Program-made: the position numbers and the translations under genes | Notes under the pieces: generated by a model | Told to the model about the DNA's origin: nothing | The model's input: the letters and a program-made list of their open reading frames with translations, nothing else | Databases searched by the model: none | Shown: positions 17,719-25,787 of the stretch, one piece after another | Layout of the letters: every line of letters begins with the position of its first letter | Numbering within the stretch: position 1 is the stretch's first letter | Assembly (NCBI GenBank): GCA_035653615.1 | Contig: DASRBN010000007.1 | Span: 62,001 to 126,000 of the forward strand | DNA: 64,000 nt | DNA from: Ktedonobacteraceae bacterium | GTDB lineage: Bacteria; Chloroflexota; Ktedonobacteria; Ktedonobacterales; Ktedonobacteraceae | Direction of reading: 5' to 3'

Positions 17719-18924
17719 CTATCTAAATGCATACACCATCCCGTTGAGGCTGCCCACATACAGGCGCCCATTGGCTAACGAGGCAGAACCCCGTATCTCG
17801 CCCGTCGCATAACGCCAGATAGGACGCCCGGTTTTACTATCCAGCGCATAAAAGAAACCATCTCCAGAGCCGATATATATGCGTTCACCTGCCACAACCG
17901 GTGTCGCAAGAACCTGCGCGCCTGTTGCGAAACGCCAGATCAGCTTCCCATGCAGCGCGTCAATACATAAAATCGAGCCGCGATAGTCTCCCATATAGAG
18001 TCTGTTATTCGCCTGGGCCATGCTACCGCCCACACCATCAACCACATTTTGATTATGCACCGTGTTCAGCAGATAGACCCAGCGCAATTGGCCATTGCTA
18101 CGGTTCAGGGCAAAAATCTTTCCCTGCCATGTAGCGATATAAACGGTATCTCCCTGCACGAGCGGGCTACTTGTGATGCGATCTCCGGTATCGAATGACC
18201 ATAAGACGTGTCCATTCGTAAGACTCAGCGCCCAGAGCTGGGTTCCCGTTCCCAGGCCAATATAGACCGCGTTGCCCATAATTGCCGGAGAACCCATTGT
18301 AGGCCATCCGCTCGCCCCGTGTTTGAATGTCCATATAACTCGCCCGCTGGCTGCATCAAGAACCCACAAATGAGTGAGAGAAGCGACATACACACGTCCA
18401 CCAACGACAACCGGCGGGGCCTGAATCTTCTCACCCACACTGAACGACCAGTACATCTGACCCGTCTCCGCGTTGAAAGCAGCGATGGCCTTACTCTGCA
18501 TAGCCACAAATACTACCTGGCCTTCCAGGGATGGGGTCGCATCCGTCAGCGAATTATTCAGTTTCGCGCGCCATACTACAGCCCCCGAATCCTGCCTCAG
18601 AGCATATAAATAACCATCGGTGCCGGCAATATACAGCATGTTTAGACCGGCTACGGGCGAGGAGAAGATGGGGCTTAGCCGCCGGGTCCATACTATCTTG
18701 CCATCAATTGTACGCGGGTGTACCAGCGGATCGACGAAACCGGTATGTCCTGGATCATAACCAAACATCGGCCAATCACCGGCGCTCGAACCCTCCAACA
18801 GGCTCGCATCAATTACGCGATTTTGAGTTGTAGATGTGCTCGCCCCTGGAGAAGCAGCACTACCACATCCGGCCAGCACTATCAACACGAGGCCCAGGAC
18901 GAACACCTGAAATAGACGCTGCAC
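17719..18924 (-). CDS. PQQ-like beta-propeller lipoprotein
   Basis: 401 residues from a GTG start. The signal sequence ends in a lipobox (IVLAGCGS), so the protein is lipid-anchored outside the membrane. Repeats of about 40 residues of the form VYIGSGDGFFYALDSKTGRP plus IWRYATG make an eight-blade-type PQQ-like propeller, as in BamB; nothing suggests PQQ binding itself. The frame is open to a TTG at 18963, but GTG 18924 follows AGAGG at seven bases and starts the signal peptide directly. It probably acts as an extracytoplasmic scaffold or sensor. Confidence 0.83.
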   Translation of the reverse strand: MQRLFQVFVLGLVLIVLAGCGSAASPGASTSTTQNRVIDASLLEGSSAGDWPMFGYDPGHTGFVDPLVHPRTIDGKIVWTRRLSPIFSSPVAGLNMLYIAGTDGYLYALRQDSGAVVWRAKLNNSLTDATPSLEGQVVFVAMQSKAIAAFNAETGQMYWSFSVGEKIQAPPVVVGGRVYVASLTHLWVLDAASGRVIWTFKHGASGWPTMGSPAIMGNAVYIGLGTGTQLWALSLTNGHVLWSFDTGDRITSSPLVQGDTVYIATWQGKIFALNRSNGQLRWVYLLNTVHNQNVVDGVGGSMAQANNRLYMGDYRGSILCIDALHGKLIWRFATGAQVLATPVVAGERIYIGSGDGFFYALDSKTGRPIWRYATGEIRGSASLANGRLYVGSLNGMVYAFR

Positions 18925-19216
18925 TACCGTACCTCTCAATACATAAAAATAATCACTGTTCAACTAAACGGCCCTGGCAAGAAATTCTGTCTACGCTCTA
19001 AAACTGCCCCCAAAGTGTGCTAATCATCCTACGGGCGCCTGTTTATTTGCTATAGGGACCGGCTTCATCATGCCCGGTGAGCAATATCAAGCGCAAAGGT
19101 AGGAGAAATCTAGACATCTGAGGCTTTCCAGGTCTAGCGCGCAAAGCCCTGTATTAGCTATATGATGAGGCAGACCCGGCAACAAAAGAAAAACGTCAAA
19201 TGTAAGGAGTAGAGTA

Positions 19217-21304
19217 GTGCAAACGAACAACAAAAGTTGGCTGCGCCAACACCTCACTACCATTCTATCTTCCGCGGCAGTTCTGACCCTACTTATTTCG
19301 TCAATCGTCATTATCCCTCGCGCCATTTCAATTCACGCCGTATCCAACACCTTACCCAAAGCTCAGTACGTCCCCTCGACCGTCTTCGGTGATACCGATG
19401 ATCTGCCGAAGGGGTCGATCAGGCCAGTCAGACAAGGGTTAGCAGCCGGTTCTGCGTCTGTCAGCGGCGTCGTTACCGATGCTACTACCGGACAGCCGGT
19501 CGCGAACGCTCAGGTCGGTATCAGCGTTGGTACCGTGAGCTCAACAGCGCAATACACGACAACCGCCAGCAATGGCAGCTACAGCTTCACCGGCATCGCC
19601 GCCGGGACATACAACCTGGAAGCAGATCGCTACACCATTAGCGGAACGCAGCCTTTCTATAAAGATGCGGAGCAAATGCAGGTGAATGTCAACGGCAGTG
19701 TGACGGTCAACTTTAGCCTGACTCCCATTGCCGTGCCGGGTTCGCGCACCATTCCGGCAGGACACGCCAAAAATCTGATTATCGTGGACTACGACGAAAC
19801 CTACTACGAGTCCTGGTTCACCGATACACAATCCATGGCCAATAATTCACCTGCCACCCATCAACTTGCGCAAAATGGCGTGCTAGCCTCAGAGACCTGG
19901 ACACAGTACGGCTACTCACCCATCGATCATTACCAGATCGCTGTTGGCTCGTACCCTGCATGGCGCACACCCGATGCTCCGGCCAAAGTATGGGGCCAGC
20001 CAAATGGACTCGACACCAACATCTGGTACGGCGGATCAGAAGTTTTCGGCCAGGAATCAATCTTCGATGTCGCCAAAAGCTATGGCATGAGTACCGCCGT
20101 CATCGGTGGCAATGACTATCCAACCGGGCACATTACCGATGCCAACGTAGACCAGATTTCCCTGGGCCAAAACATCAATGGTGTTCCTACCCAGTGGGTT
20201 ACCGAGGTGGAGAATTTCTTGACGGCTCACGCCTCGAACGCCAATGGCTCCCTGGTGTATATGCCGGTCACAGAGGCGGAGGGTAAATCTATAGAAAGTA
20301 CCAGCCCGGATGTCTCCGGTAGCCTCTATCAACAGGCCAGTTCCTGGGATGACCAGGCATTCGGAGAATTACAGACATGGCTGCAGCAGAATAACTATAT
20401 GAGCAATACCGCCATCGCCATCGTCTCTGACGAGGCACAAAATGACGGCACCCAGTATGATAACTTCTATGGCCTGGGCGATACGGGCATGGGTTCAACG
20501 CGCCATCTTCCATTCGTCTTCTCAGGCCCAGGCATAGCGACCGGCAAGACCTATACAGGCAATGTGGGCATCGATGACATGAGCGCGACCTTTATGTATG
20601 AGCTTGGCCTCCCCGCACCTGTCGATAGCAGAGGACAAATTATCTCAGGCTTCTTCACAGGCGGTGTGACTCCGACGCCCACGCCATCACCATCCCCAAC
20701 CGGCACGCCCTCACCTACACCCACGACCACAAACACGCCATCTCCCACGGCCACGAATACCCCTTCGCCGACAAATACCAGTACGCCATCTCCCACGCCC
20801 ACCAAAACACCCACGCCTCCTCCCACCAGCACACCCCCTCCAGGAAATAATCTGATTATCAATGGAGGCTTTGAATCGAGTGGCAACTGGGTGTATGGGG
20901 GTACGAGTCATCCCGCGCGCAGTAGTACGCAAGTACATAGCGGGCATTATTCCTTAAAGGTGGGACTTAGCAGTGGGCAACAGGGCGATTCGACTGCCTA
21001 TCAAACGGTAACCATTCCAGCTGGCACAAAGCATGCTACCCTCAGCTTCTACTACTGGCCAGCCAGCAATGACTCCAGCACCTACGGCTGGCAAGAAGCT
21101 GATGTGATTAATAGCAATGGCCAGGTCGTGCAGCAACTCTTCCAGAACACGACCAATGACCAGGTCTGGATTCAAATGTCCTTTGATCTCTCGGCATACG
21201 CCGGTCAGACCATCGGCATCCAATTCCTGGATCACGAGGAGTCCAACGGCTATTCGTACTACACCTATATGTATGTGGACGATGTAACCTTGACGGTGAG
21301 CTAA
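19217..21304 (+). CDS. Secreted phosphoesterase-like protein with C-terminal jelly-roll module
   Basis: 695 residues from GTG, which has TAAGGAG eight bases upstream. The order is signal anchor (15-38); carboxypeptidase-regulatory-like beta domain (about 78-175, VSGVVTDATTGQPVANAQV); an alkaline-phosphatase-superfamily domain related to bacterial acid phosphatase/phosphoesterases (about 185-475, with AIAIVSDEAQNDG and LPFVFSGPGIATGK); a Thr/Pro linker (about 480-545) of PTPSPSP repeats; and a C-terminal carbohydrate-binding-like jelly roll (from NLIINGGFESSGNW). The family's usual ExN metal motif is replaced by DYDETYYE, so catalysis is uncertain. It is exported and may act on cell-wall or polymer phosphates. 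Confidence 0.7.
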   Translation: MQTNNKSWLRQHLTTILSSAAVLTLLISSIVIIPRAISIHAVSNTLPKAQYVPSTVFGDTDDLPKGSIRPVRQGLAAGSASVSGVVTDATTGQPVANAQVGISVGTVSSTAQYTTTASNGSYSFTGIAAGTYNLEADRYTISGTQPFYKDAEQMQVNVNGSVTVNFSLTPIAVPGSRTIPAGHAKNLIIVDYDETYYESWFTDTQSMANNSPATHQLAQNGVLASETWTQYGYSPIDHYQIAVGSYPAWRTPDAPAKVWGQPNGLDTNIWYGGSEVFGQESIFDVAKSYGMSTAVIGGNDYPTGHITDANVDQISLGQNINGVPTQWVTEVENFLTAHASNANGSLVYMPVTEAEGKSIESTSPDVSGSLYQQASSWDDQAFGELQTWLQQNNYMSNTAIAIVSDEAQNDGTQYDNFYGLGDTGMGSTRHLPFVFSGPGIATGKTYTGNVGIDDMSATFMYELGLPAPVDSRGQIISGFFTGGVTPTPTPSPSPTGTPSPTPTTTNTPSPTATNTPSPTNTSTPSPTPTKTPTPPPTSTPPPGNNLIINGGFESSGNWVYGGTSHPARSSTQVHSGHYSLKVGLSSGQQGDSTAYQTVTIPAGTKHATLSFYYWPASNDSSTYGWQEADVINSNGQVVQQLFQNTTNDQVWIQMSFDLSAYAGQTIGIQFLDHEESNGYSYYTYMYVDDVTLTVS

Positions 21305-21632
21305 CGGGCTAATTCACCACGTACACACCGCCGATTCATCGGCTCGCGTCCGTTGCTGAACTATTTTGTGAAAACTCATTGCCGGCCCTGGCAGCCGAAT
21401 TATTTCATGAAGTTCGCAAAGTCATGGCTAAAACCATAAATAAGAAAAGACGAACGACAGTCAGAACGCCGTGCCTGCTACAACACGGTAGGGCAACGGA
21501 ACCGGACAGTTTGGCAACGGTCGTGAGGGCTTTTTAATCAATTCACTACTACCCCTGTTCCCGGCAGCGCAGTAACGAAAGTGCAAAATCTGCCGGGAAC
21601 AGGGGTAGCAGGGCAAAAAGAAGTAGGGGTAA
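21305..21632. other. Intergenic region with a long inverted repeat
   Basis: Lies between two convergent secreted-enzyme genes. Most of it is featureless; the right part contains the 22-base-arm inverted repeat at 21546-21611. Confidence 0.5.
21546..21611. repeat. Long inverted repeat between convergent genes
   Basis: Arms of 22 bases match at 21 positions (core CTACCCCTGTTCCCGGCAG / CTGCCGGGAACAGGGGTAG) around a 22-base loop. It lies 22 bases past the GH5 stop codon. Neither side has a T run, so it may be a bidirectional terminator, a REP-like element or the remains of a miniature transposon. Confidence 0.65.
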
Positions 21633-22952
21633 CTAAACATATCCCCGTAATCGTGCATACACCAACTGGCCCATTCCGGGCACCGGTGTTCCATGATAAT
21701 TCTCGATGAGCTGGGGATAGCCGCATGGAGAACCTTGCACGACCCAGGCCCATGCCACCCAGCCGATATGATGCGCATCGAAGTAAGTGAGCAATTTGCT
21801 CATAAAACTTGTGCCGCAATCGTACTCGCCGCTTTCAGCCGATATCACGGGGTACGTATTGCTGATTGCCCCGAATGCCGCATTCCAGCTCGACGGCATT
21901 TTCTCAGTATAGGGATAGGGATGGGTATCATACACCACATTCGAGCCGCTAATGTGGTACACGCCTACCTGGCTCAAGTTAAAACCCCAGTCCATACCAG
22001 CCACCAGCACCAGGTTTGTCGCGCCTGTATTACGTACTGCATCCACCAATGCCTGCATACCCACACTATCAAAAGTCAATGTCTTTGTGCAGTGGCAATC
22101 AGCCGAATAAGCCTGGCCGGTGATGGTACACGCGGATAGCCAGCACGTCCAGGAAGATGGATGCGGCTCGTTAAATAGCTCGAACAGGACATTTGAATAG
22201 CTGCCATATATTCCCGCTACCTGCTGCCAGAACGTGACGCTATCAGCATCCGGCATTGCCCACGGTCCGCCGCCCTGCAGTGATTGACCACCGGCATCCG
22301 ACCATTGCAGATCAAGGATAACATTCAATCTCAATGCCGTCAGCGCATTCACGACCTGCTTGACAAGGGCCCGGTACTGCGTCGCGGTACATGCCGGGGA
22401 AGATTGACCATAGAGCCAGAAGCCCTCGGAGAGCGGAAGGCGCACAGTATTCGCTCTCCAATAGGTTATACCGGCCCGATTCGTACCGGAGCCCATATAT
22501 GCTAGTTCCTGGGAGTCAAAATGCCCATCGCCGGTACAGGAATATTCAAGCCCATCACGTCCTATGCCATGAAACAGATATGGTTTCCCATCGGCGGCCA
22601 GGATAAGATTGCCCTGAACCGTATATGGACCCAACGCGTAAGCCTCCCTCATTGAGGGAACAGGGGTTGGAGTAACAGGAACAGTGGCTGTTGGTGACGG
22701 CTGTTGCGTAGGCACCGGTGTGATAGTCGGCGCAGGTTTCTGCGTTGGGCTTACACGCGCAGTTGGCGAGGCTCTTCCTTCAGGAACCTCATTTACAGTA
22801 CTTAGTCCTGCCCGACTGGAATTCTCATGAAAGCTCGTTACACCTGGCTCTCCCTTAACATGCTCAGGGCCAAACCATAAAACTCCCGCGACAATTATCA
22901 TCACCACCACACCCAACAATACAATCTTCAATAAACGTGGCATGCGTTGCAT
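21633..22952 (-). CDS. Secreted glycoside hydrolase family 5 enzyme
   Basis: 439 residues. An N-terminal membrane anchor or signal (8-28) is followed by a Thr/Pro-rich linker (about 60-100) and a TIM-barrel GH5 domain. The acid/base is in LFELFNEPHPSS and the nucleophile in VISAESGEYDCG. Eight or so Cys in the catalytic domain suggest disulfides outside the cell. It would hydrolyse beta-glucans or mannans such as cellulose. The phosphoesterase-like neighbour has the same linker style, so the two may form a surface polymer-degrading pair. Confidence 0.85.
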   Translation of the reverse strand: MQRMPRLLKIVLLGVVVMIIVAGVLWFGPEHVKGEPGVTSFHENSSRAGLSTVNEVPEGRASPTARVSPTQKPAPTITPVPTQQPSPTATVPVTPTPVPSMREAYALGPYTVQGNLILAADGKPYLFHGIGRDGLEYSCTGDGHFDSQELAYMGSGTNRAGITYWRANTVRLPLSEGFWLYGQSSPACTATQYRALVKQVVNALTALRLNVILDLQWSDAGGQSLQGGGPWAMPDADSVTFWQQVAGIYGSYSNVLFELFNEPHPSSWTCWLSACTITGQAYSADCHCTKTLTFDSVGMQALVDAVRNTGATNLVLVAGMDWGFNLSQVGVYHISGSNVVYDTHPYPYTEKMPSSWNAAFGAISNTYPVISAESGEYDCGTSFMSKLLTYFDAHHIGWVAWAWVVQGSPCGYPQLIENYHGTPVPGMGQLVYARLRGYV

Positions 22953-23103
22953 TCCTTCATGCGCGTAATCATAATGACAAATGTTGATACACCTTTATCT
23001 CTTAGTAGTAAACGGGAGAAATGGGGATATCTTCATATAGTATGGTTCTTGAGCCAGTCCATTTACGATGCGAACATAGGCCCTATGAAACCTTCTGTCA
23101 GTA

Positions 23104-23112
23104 TGCTATAAT
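23104..23112 (+). promoter_or_regulatory. Extended -10 promoter of miaB
   Basis: TGCTATAAT is a perfect extended -10 (TGn plus TATAAT), about 68 bases before the miaB start. No good -35 lies upstream, as is common for extended -10 promoters. Confidence 0.55.
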
Positions 23113-23179
23113 ACCGTCCTTAGAGATAAGACACCAGAAAATCACCGGACGAATGAACCATGCTTGGAGTGACAAAAGG

Positions 23180-24709
23180 ATGACTACGACGACGAATATC
23201 GCACGCGGGAAATATCATATCTGGACCGTGGGGTGCCAGATGAATCAGGCCGATTCCCAGCGCATACAGACGATGCTCGATGAAATGGGGTGGGAAGAGA
23301 CCAGTATGGATCAGGCCAACCTCGTCATTCTCAATACGTGCAGCGTTCGTAAGGCGCCGGAAGAGAAGGCGCATAACCAGCTGGCGCAACTCAAGCATGC
23401 CAAGGCCAAACGCAGTGACTTGCTCGTCGCTCTCATGGGCTGCATGATCGGTAACCAGAAGACCATCGACGAATTGAGCAGGCGCTACCCACATATCGAC
23501 CTCTTCATGAAGGTTGAGCAAGCTGATATTCTGCCACGTTTCCTGGAGGAGCGCTGGACGCCTATCTCAGGCGCGGGCTGTCTCGACATAGAATATGCGC
23601 CTCCCGATGAGGATATTCCGGTCGAGCCTATTGAGCGCCTCCTGCCGACATTTGCCACCTCAACCAGTACCATTGGCAAGCGCACAGTGCTACCGATGGC
23701 AATCACGCCGAAGCCGGGCGAGCGCACGGCCCATTATCCTACCAAAATCGAACCGGCAAAAGCGAGTCCAACCGCCTGGTTGCCCGTGATTCTAGGCTGC
23801 AACAAGGTCTGCACCTACTGCATCGTGCCCTATCGCCGTGGTCGCGAGCGCAGCCGTCCCGTGGAGGAGCTGGTTACCGAGGCGCGCTCGCTGGTCGCCA
23901 GGGGCGCGAAGGAATTGACGCTGCTTGGACAGACTGTTGAAGCCTATGGATTGGATTTGCCGGATAAGCCCGACCTTGCCGTACTGATGAGCCACCTTAG
24001 CGAGATCGACGGCCTGGAGCGTATTCGTTTCATGACTTCATACCCGCGCCACATGAACGATAGCATGATCGAGCGTATGGCAGCGTTACCAAAAGTCTGC
24101 GAGCACGTCAATATTCCTGTACAGGCCGGAGATGATGCCGTACTCAAGCGCATGAAACGTGGCTATACCATCGATGAGTACCGCGACCGCATTCAAAGGC
24201 TACGCGCACTGTGGCCGGGTGTATCGCTTTCCACCGATATCATCGTGGGCTTCTGTGGAGAAACTGAGGAGGAGTTCCAGCACACGCTCGATTTGCTTGA
24301 AGAAATCCGTTTCGACGTTGTACATGTCGCGGCATACTCGGTACGTCCTGGAACCGTAGCTGCGCGCTGGGAAGATGATGTGCCATTAGCAGAAAAGAAA
24401 CGTCGCTTGCATGCCGTGGAGGAGCTACAGGCATCCATCGCGCTCGACTTGAACCGCCCGCATATCGGCAAGATCGAGGAAGTACTGGTCGAGGACACGA
24501 ACTATTCGCATGGTCGCATGCAATGGAAAGGGCGCAATCGCACGAACAAACTGGTCTTTTTCCCGCAGCCCGGCGAGGAGACTTTCGAAGATGGAGCACC
24601 ACCAGCTGATTGGAGCCAGGCGCCGCGTGTTATTCAGCCCGGCGATCTTGTGCAGGTACGCATAGAACGAGCAACAGCGTGGTCTTTGCAGGGATGTGCA
24701 GTCGCATAG
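23180..24709 (+). CDS. miaB: tRNA-2-methylthio-N6-dimethylallyladenosine synthase
   Basis: 509 residues. The N-terminal UPF0004 domain carries Cys19, Cys54 and Cys88 for the auxiliary cluster, and the radical-SAM domain has the CxxxCxxC motif (Cys207, 211, 214) in GCNKVCTYCIVPYRRGRERS. A TRAM RNA-binding domain forms the end. It methylthiolates i6A37 in tRNAs reading UNN codons. A segment of about 70 residues (125-200) between the first two domains is longer than usual. The frame is open to 23021, but ATG 23180 has GGAG ten bases upstream; ATG 23153 lacks one. Confidence 0.9.
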   Translation: MTTTTNIARGKYHIWTVGCQMNQADSQRIQTMLDEMGWEETSMDQANLVILNTCSVRKAPEEKAHNQLAQLKHAKAKRSDLLVALMGCMIGNQKTIDELSRRYPHIDLFMKVEQADILPRFLEERWTPISGAGCLDIEYAPPDEDIPVEPIERLLPTFATSTSTIGKRTVLPMAITPKPGERTAHYPTKIEPAKASPTAWLPVILGCNKVCTYCIVPYRRGRERSRPVEELVTEARSLVARGAKELTLLGQTVEAYGLDLPDKPDLAVLMSHLSEIDGLERIRFMTSYPRHMNDSMIERMAALPKVCEHVNIPVQAGDDAVLKRMKRGYTIDEYRDRIQRLRALWPGVSLSTDIIVGFCGETEEEFQHTLDLLEEIRFDVVHVAAYSVRPGTVAARWEDDVPLAEKKRRLHAVEELQASIALDLNRPHIGKIEEVLVEDTNYSHGRMQWKGRNRTNKLVFFPQPGEETFEDGAPPADWSQAPRVIQPGDLVQVRIERATAWSLQGCAVA

Positions 24710-24721
24710 ACATGGAATAAC

Positions 24722-24749
24722 TTGCACTGTTGCGTAGTTGCTGTATAAT
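24722..24749 (+). promoter_or_regulatory. Promoter of the TPR gene
   Basis: -35 TTGCAC and -10 TATAAT are 16 bases apart, about 50 bases before the start codon at 24799. Confidence 0.65.
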
Positions 24750-24798
24750 AGGCAAATTATAAACGAGTACATCCCTGCTATGGATGGAGGAGGCGTCG

Positions 24799-25617
24799 AT
24801 GACACAACAAACACAATCGGCTGAAGAGAAAGCACGCTTGAAAAAACAATGGACGGAAATGGCCATTCAACAGGCGCTGGCGAGTCAATGGGAAGATGCA
24901 GTCGTTACGAACAGGAATATCTTGAATCTCTTTCCTAACGATCCTGAAGCCTACAACCGTCTGGGTAAAGCCTACAGCGAACTGGGACAGTATACCGAGG
25001 CCCGGCAAGCTTATTCCCAGACCTTGAAATTTAGCCCAAACAATACCATTGCTAAAAAGAATCTGGACCGGCTCTCAATGCTTGGAGAAACTCCTGTGCA
25101 GATTCATACAGGGGTCGAGCGCATCGATCCACGGCTCTTCATTGAAGAGACCGGCAAAACCGGCATGACGGAGTTGATCAACCTTGCTCCCACTTCTGTC
25201 CTCGCAACGGTGGGCGTGGGCGACCGGGTAAATTTGCATGTCAATGGGCACACGATATTTGTGCAGAACGCCGCCGGAGAGGACATAGGTCAGATAGAGC
25301 CGCGTCTTTCTAACCGCCTGATCAACTTTATGGAGGGTGGCAATCGCTACGCCGCCGCGATTCTTAATATGGATAATGGCAAGGTGCGTTTGATCATACG
25401 CGAGGAGTACCAGCATCCCAGCATGTTCGGCAAAGTTAGCTTCCCGTCTCAGGGCGGTGGCGACACGATCCGGGCATACATCAAGGACAGCATGCTGCGC
25501 TATGATCGCGAGGATGACGAAGATATCGCCAATGATGATGAATACTACGACGGCACCGACGAAGCCGAAGAAATGACCGAGATTGATTTCGAAGGCAGCG
25601 TAGAGGGTGAAGAATAA
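24799..25617 (+). CDS. TPR protein with acidic C-terminus
   Basis: 272 residues. Two TPR units cover about 20-85 (NLFPNDPEAYNRLGKAYSEL, then KFSPNNTIAKKNL). A beta-rich central domain (about 130-225), with VGVGDRVNLHVNGHTIFVQN, may be an independent fold. The last 45 residues are strongly acidic. It is cytoplasmic with no signal; the role is unknown, likely a protein-interaction adaptor. The start was moved to ATG 24799 because GGAGGAGG lies six bases before it. The 39-residue basic protein gene follows 20 bases later, so acidic and basic products are co-expressed. Confidence 0.75.
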   Translation: MTQQTQSAEEKARLKKQWTEMAIQQALASQWEDAVVTNRNILNLFPNDPEAYNRLGKAYSELGQYTEARQAYSQTLKFSPNNTIAKKNLDRLSMLGETPVQIHTGVERIDPRLFIEETGKTGMTELINLAPTSVLATVGVGDRVNLHVNGHTIFVQNAAGEDIGQIEPRLSNRLINFMEGGNRYAAAILNMDNGKVRLIIREEYQHPSMFGKVSFPSQGGGDTIRAYIKDSMLRYDREDDEDIANDDEYYDGTDEAEEMTEIDFEGSVEGEE

Positions 25618-25637
25618 CAAAAGAAGGGAAAAACAGG

Positions 25638-25757
25638 ATGAACAAAACCAAAAGAGTAGCCTGGCGCAAACATCGTATCAAAGCTAAGAAGTACGAAGAG
25701 AAGCGCAAAGCGCAAAAAGCCAGCGGCACTGCTGCCACATCTCCAGCGCGGCGATAA
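25638..25757 (+). CDS. 39-residue basic protein, COX24/mS38-like (possible ribosomal protein)
   Basis: The sequence begins MNKTKRVAWRKHRIKAKKYE and is made almost wholly of Lys/Arg residues. This matches the small AURKAIP1/COX24 (mS38-like) proteins that bind the small ribosomal subunit in mitochondria and actinobacteria; the pattern K-x-x-x-R-x-K-H-R-x-K-x-K-K is the shared part. It has an ACAGG ribosome-binding site and a terminator fused to its stop codon. It directly follows the TPR gene. It is easily missed because of its size. Confidence 0.6.
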   Translation: MNKTKRVAWRKHRIKAKKYEEKRKAQKASGTAATSPARR

Positions 25758-25767
25758 TCGCCGCGCT
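25745..25767 (+). terminator. Terminator overlapping the stop of the 39-residue gene
   Basis: Perfect 10-bp arms AGCGCGGCGA / TCGCCGCGCT with the stop codon TAA itself as loop, followed by TCCTATTT. It separates the TPR unit from the PucR unit. Confidence 0.65.
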
Positions 25768-25787
25768 TCCTATTTGTGTATGGAGCA

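Noticed and set aside
20670-20850. Tandem short repeats as a CRISPR or satellite candidate
   Set aside because: They encode the Thr/Pro linker of the secreted phosphoesterase; there are no spacers.
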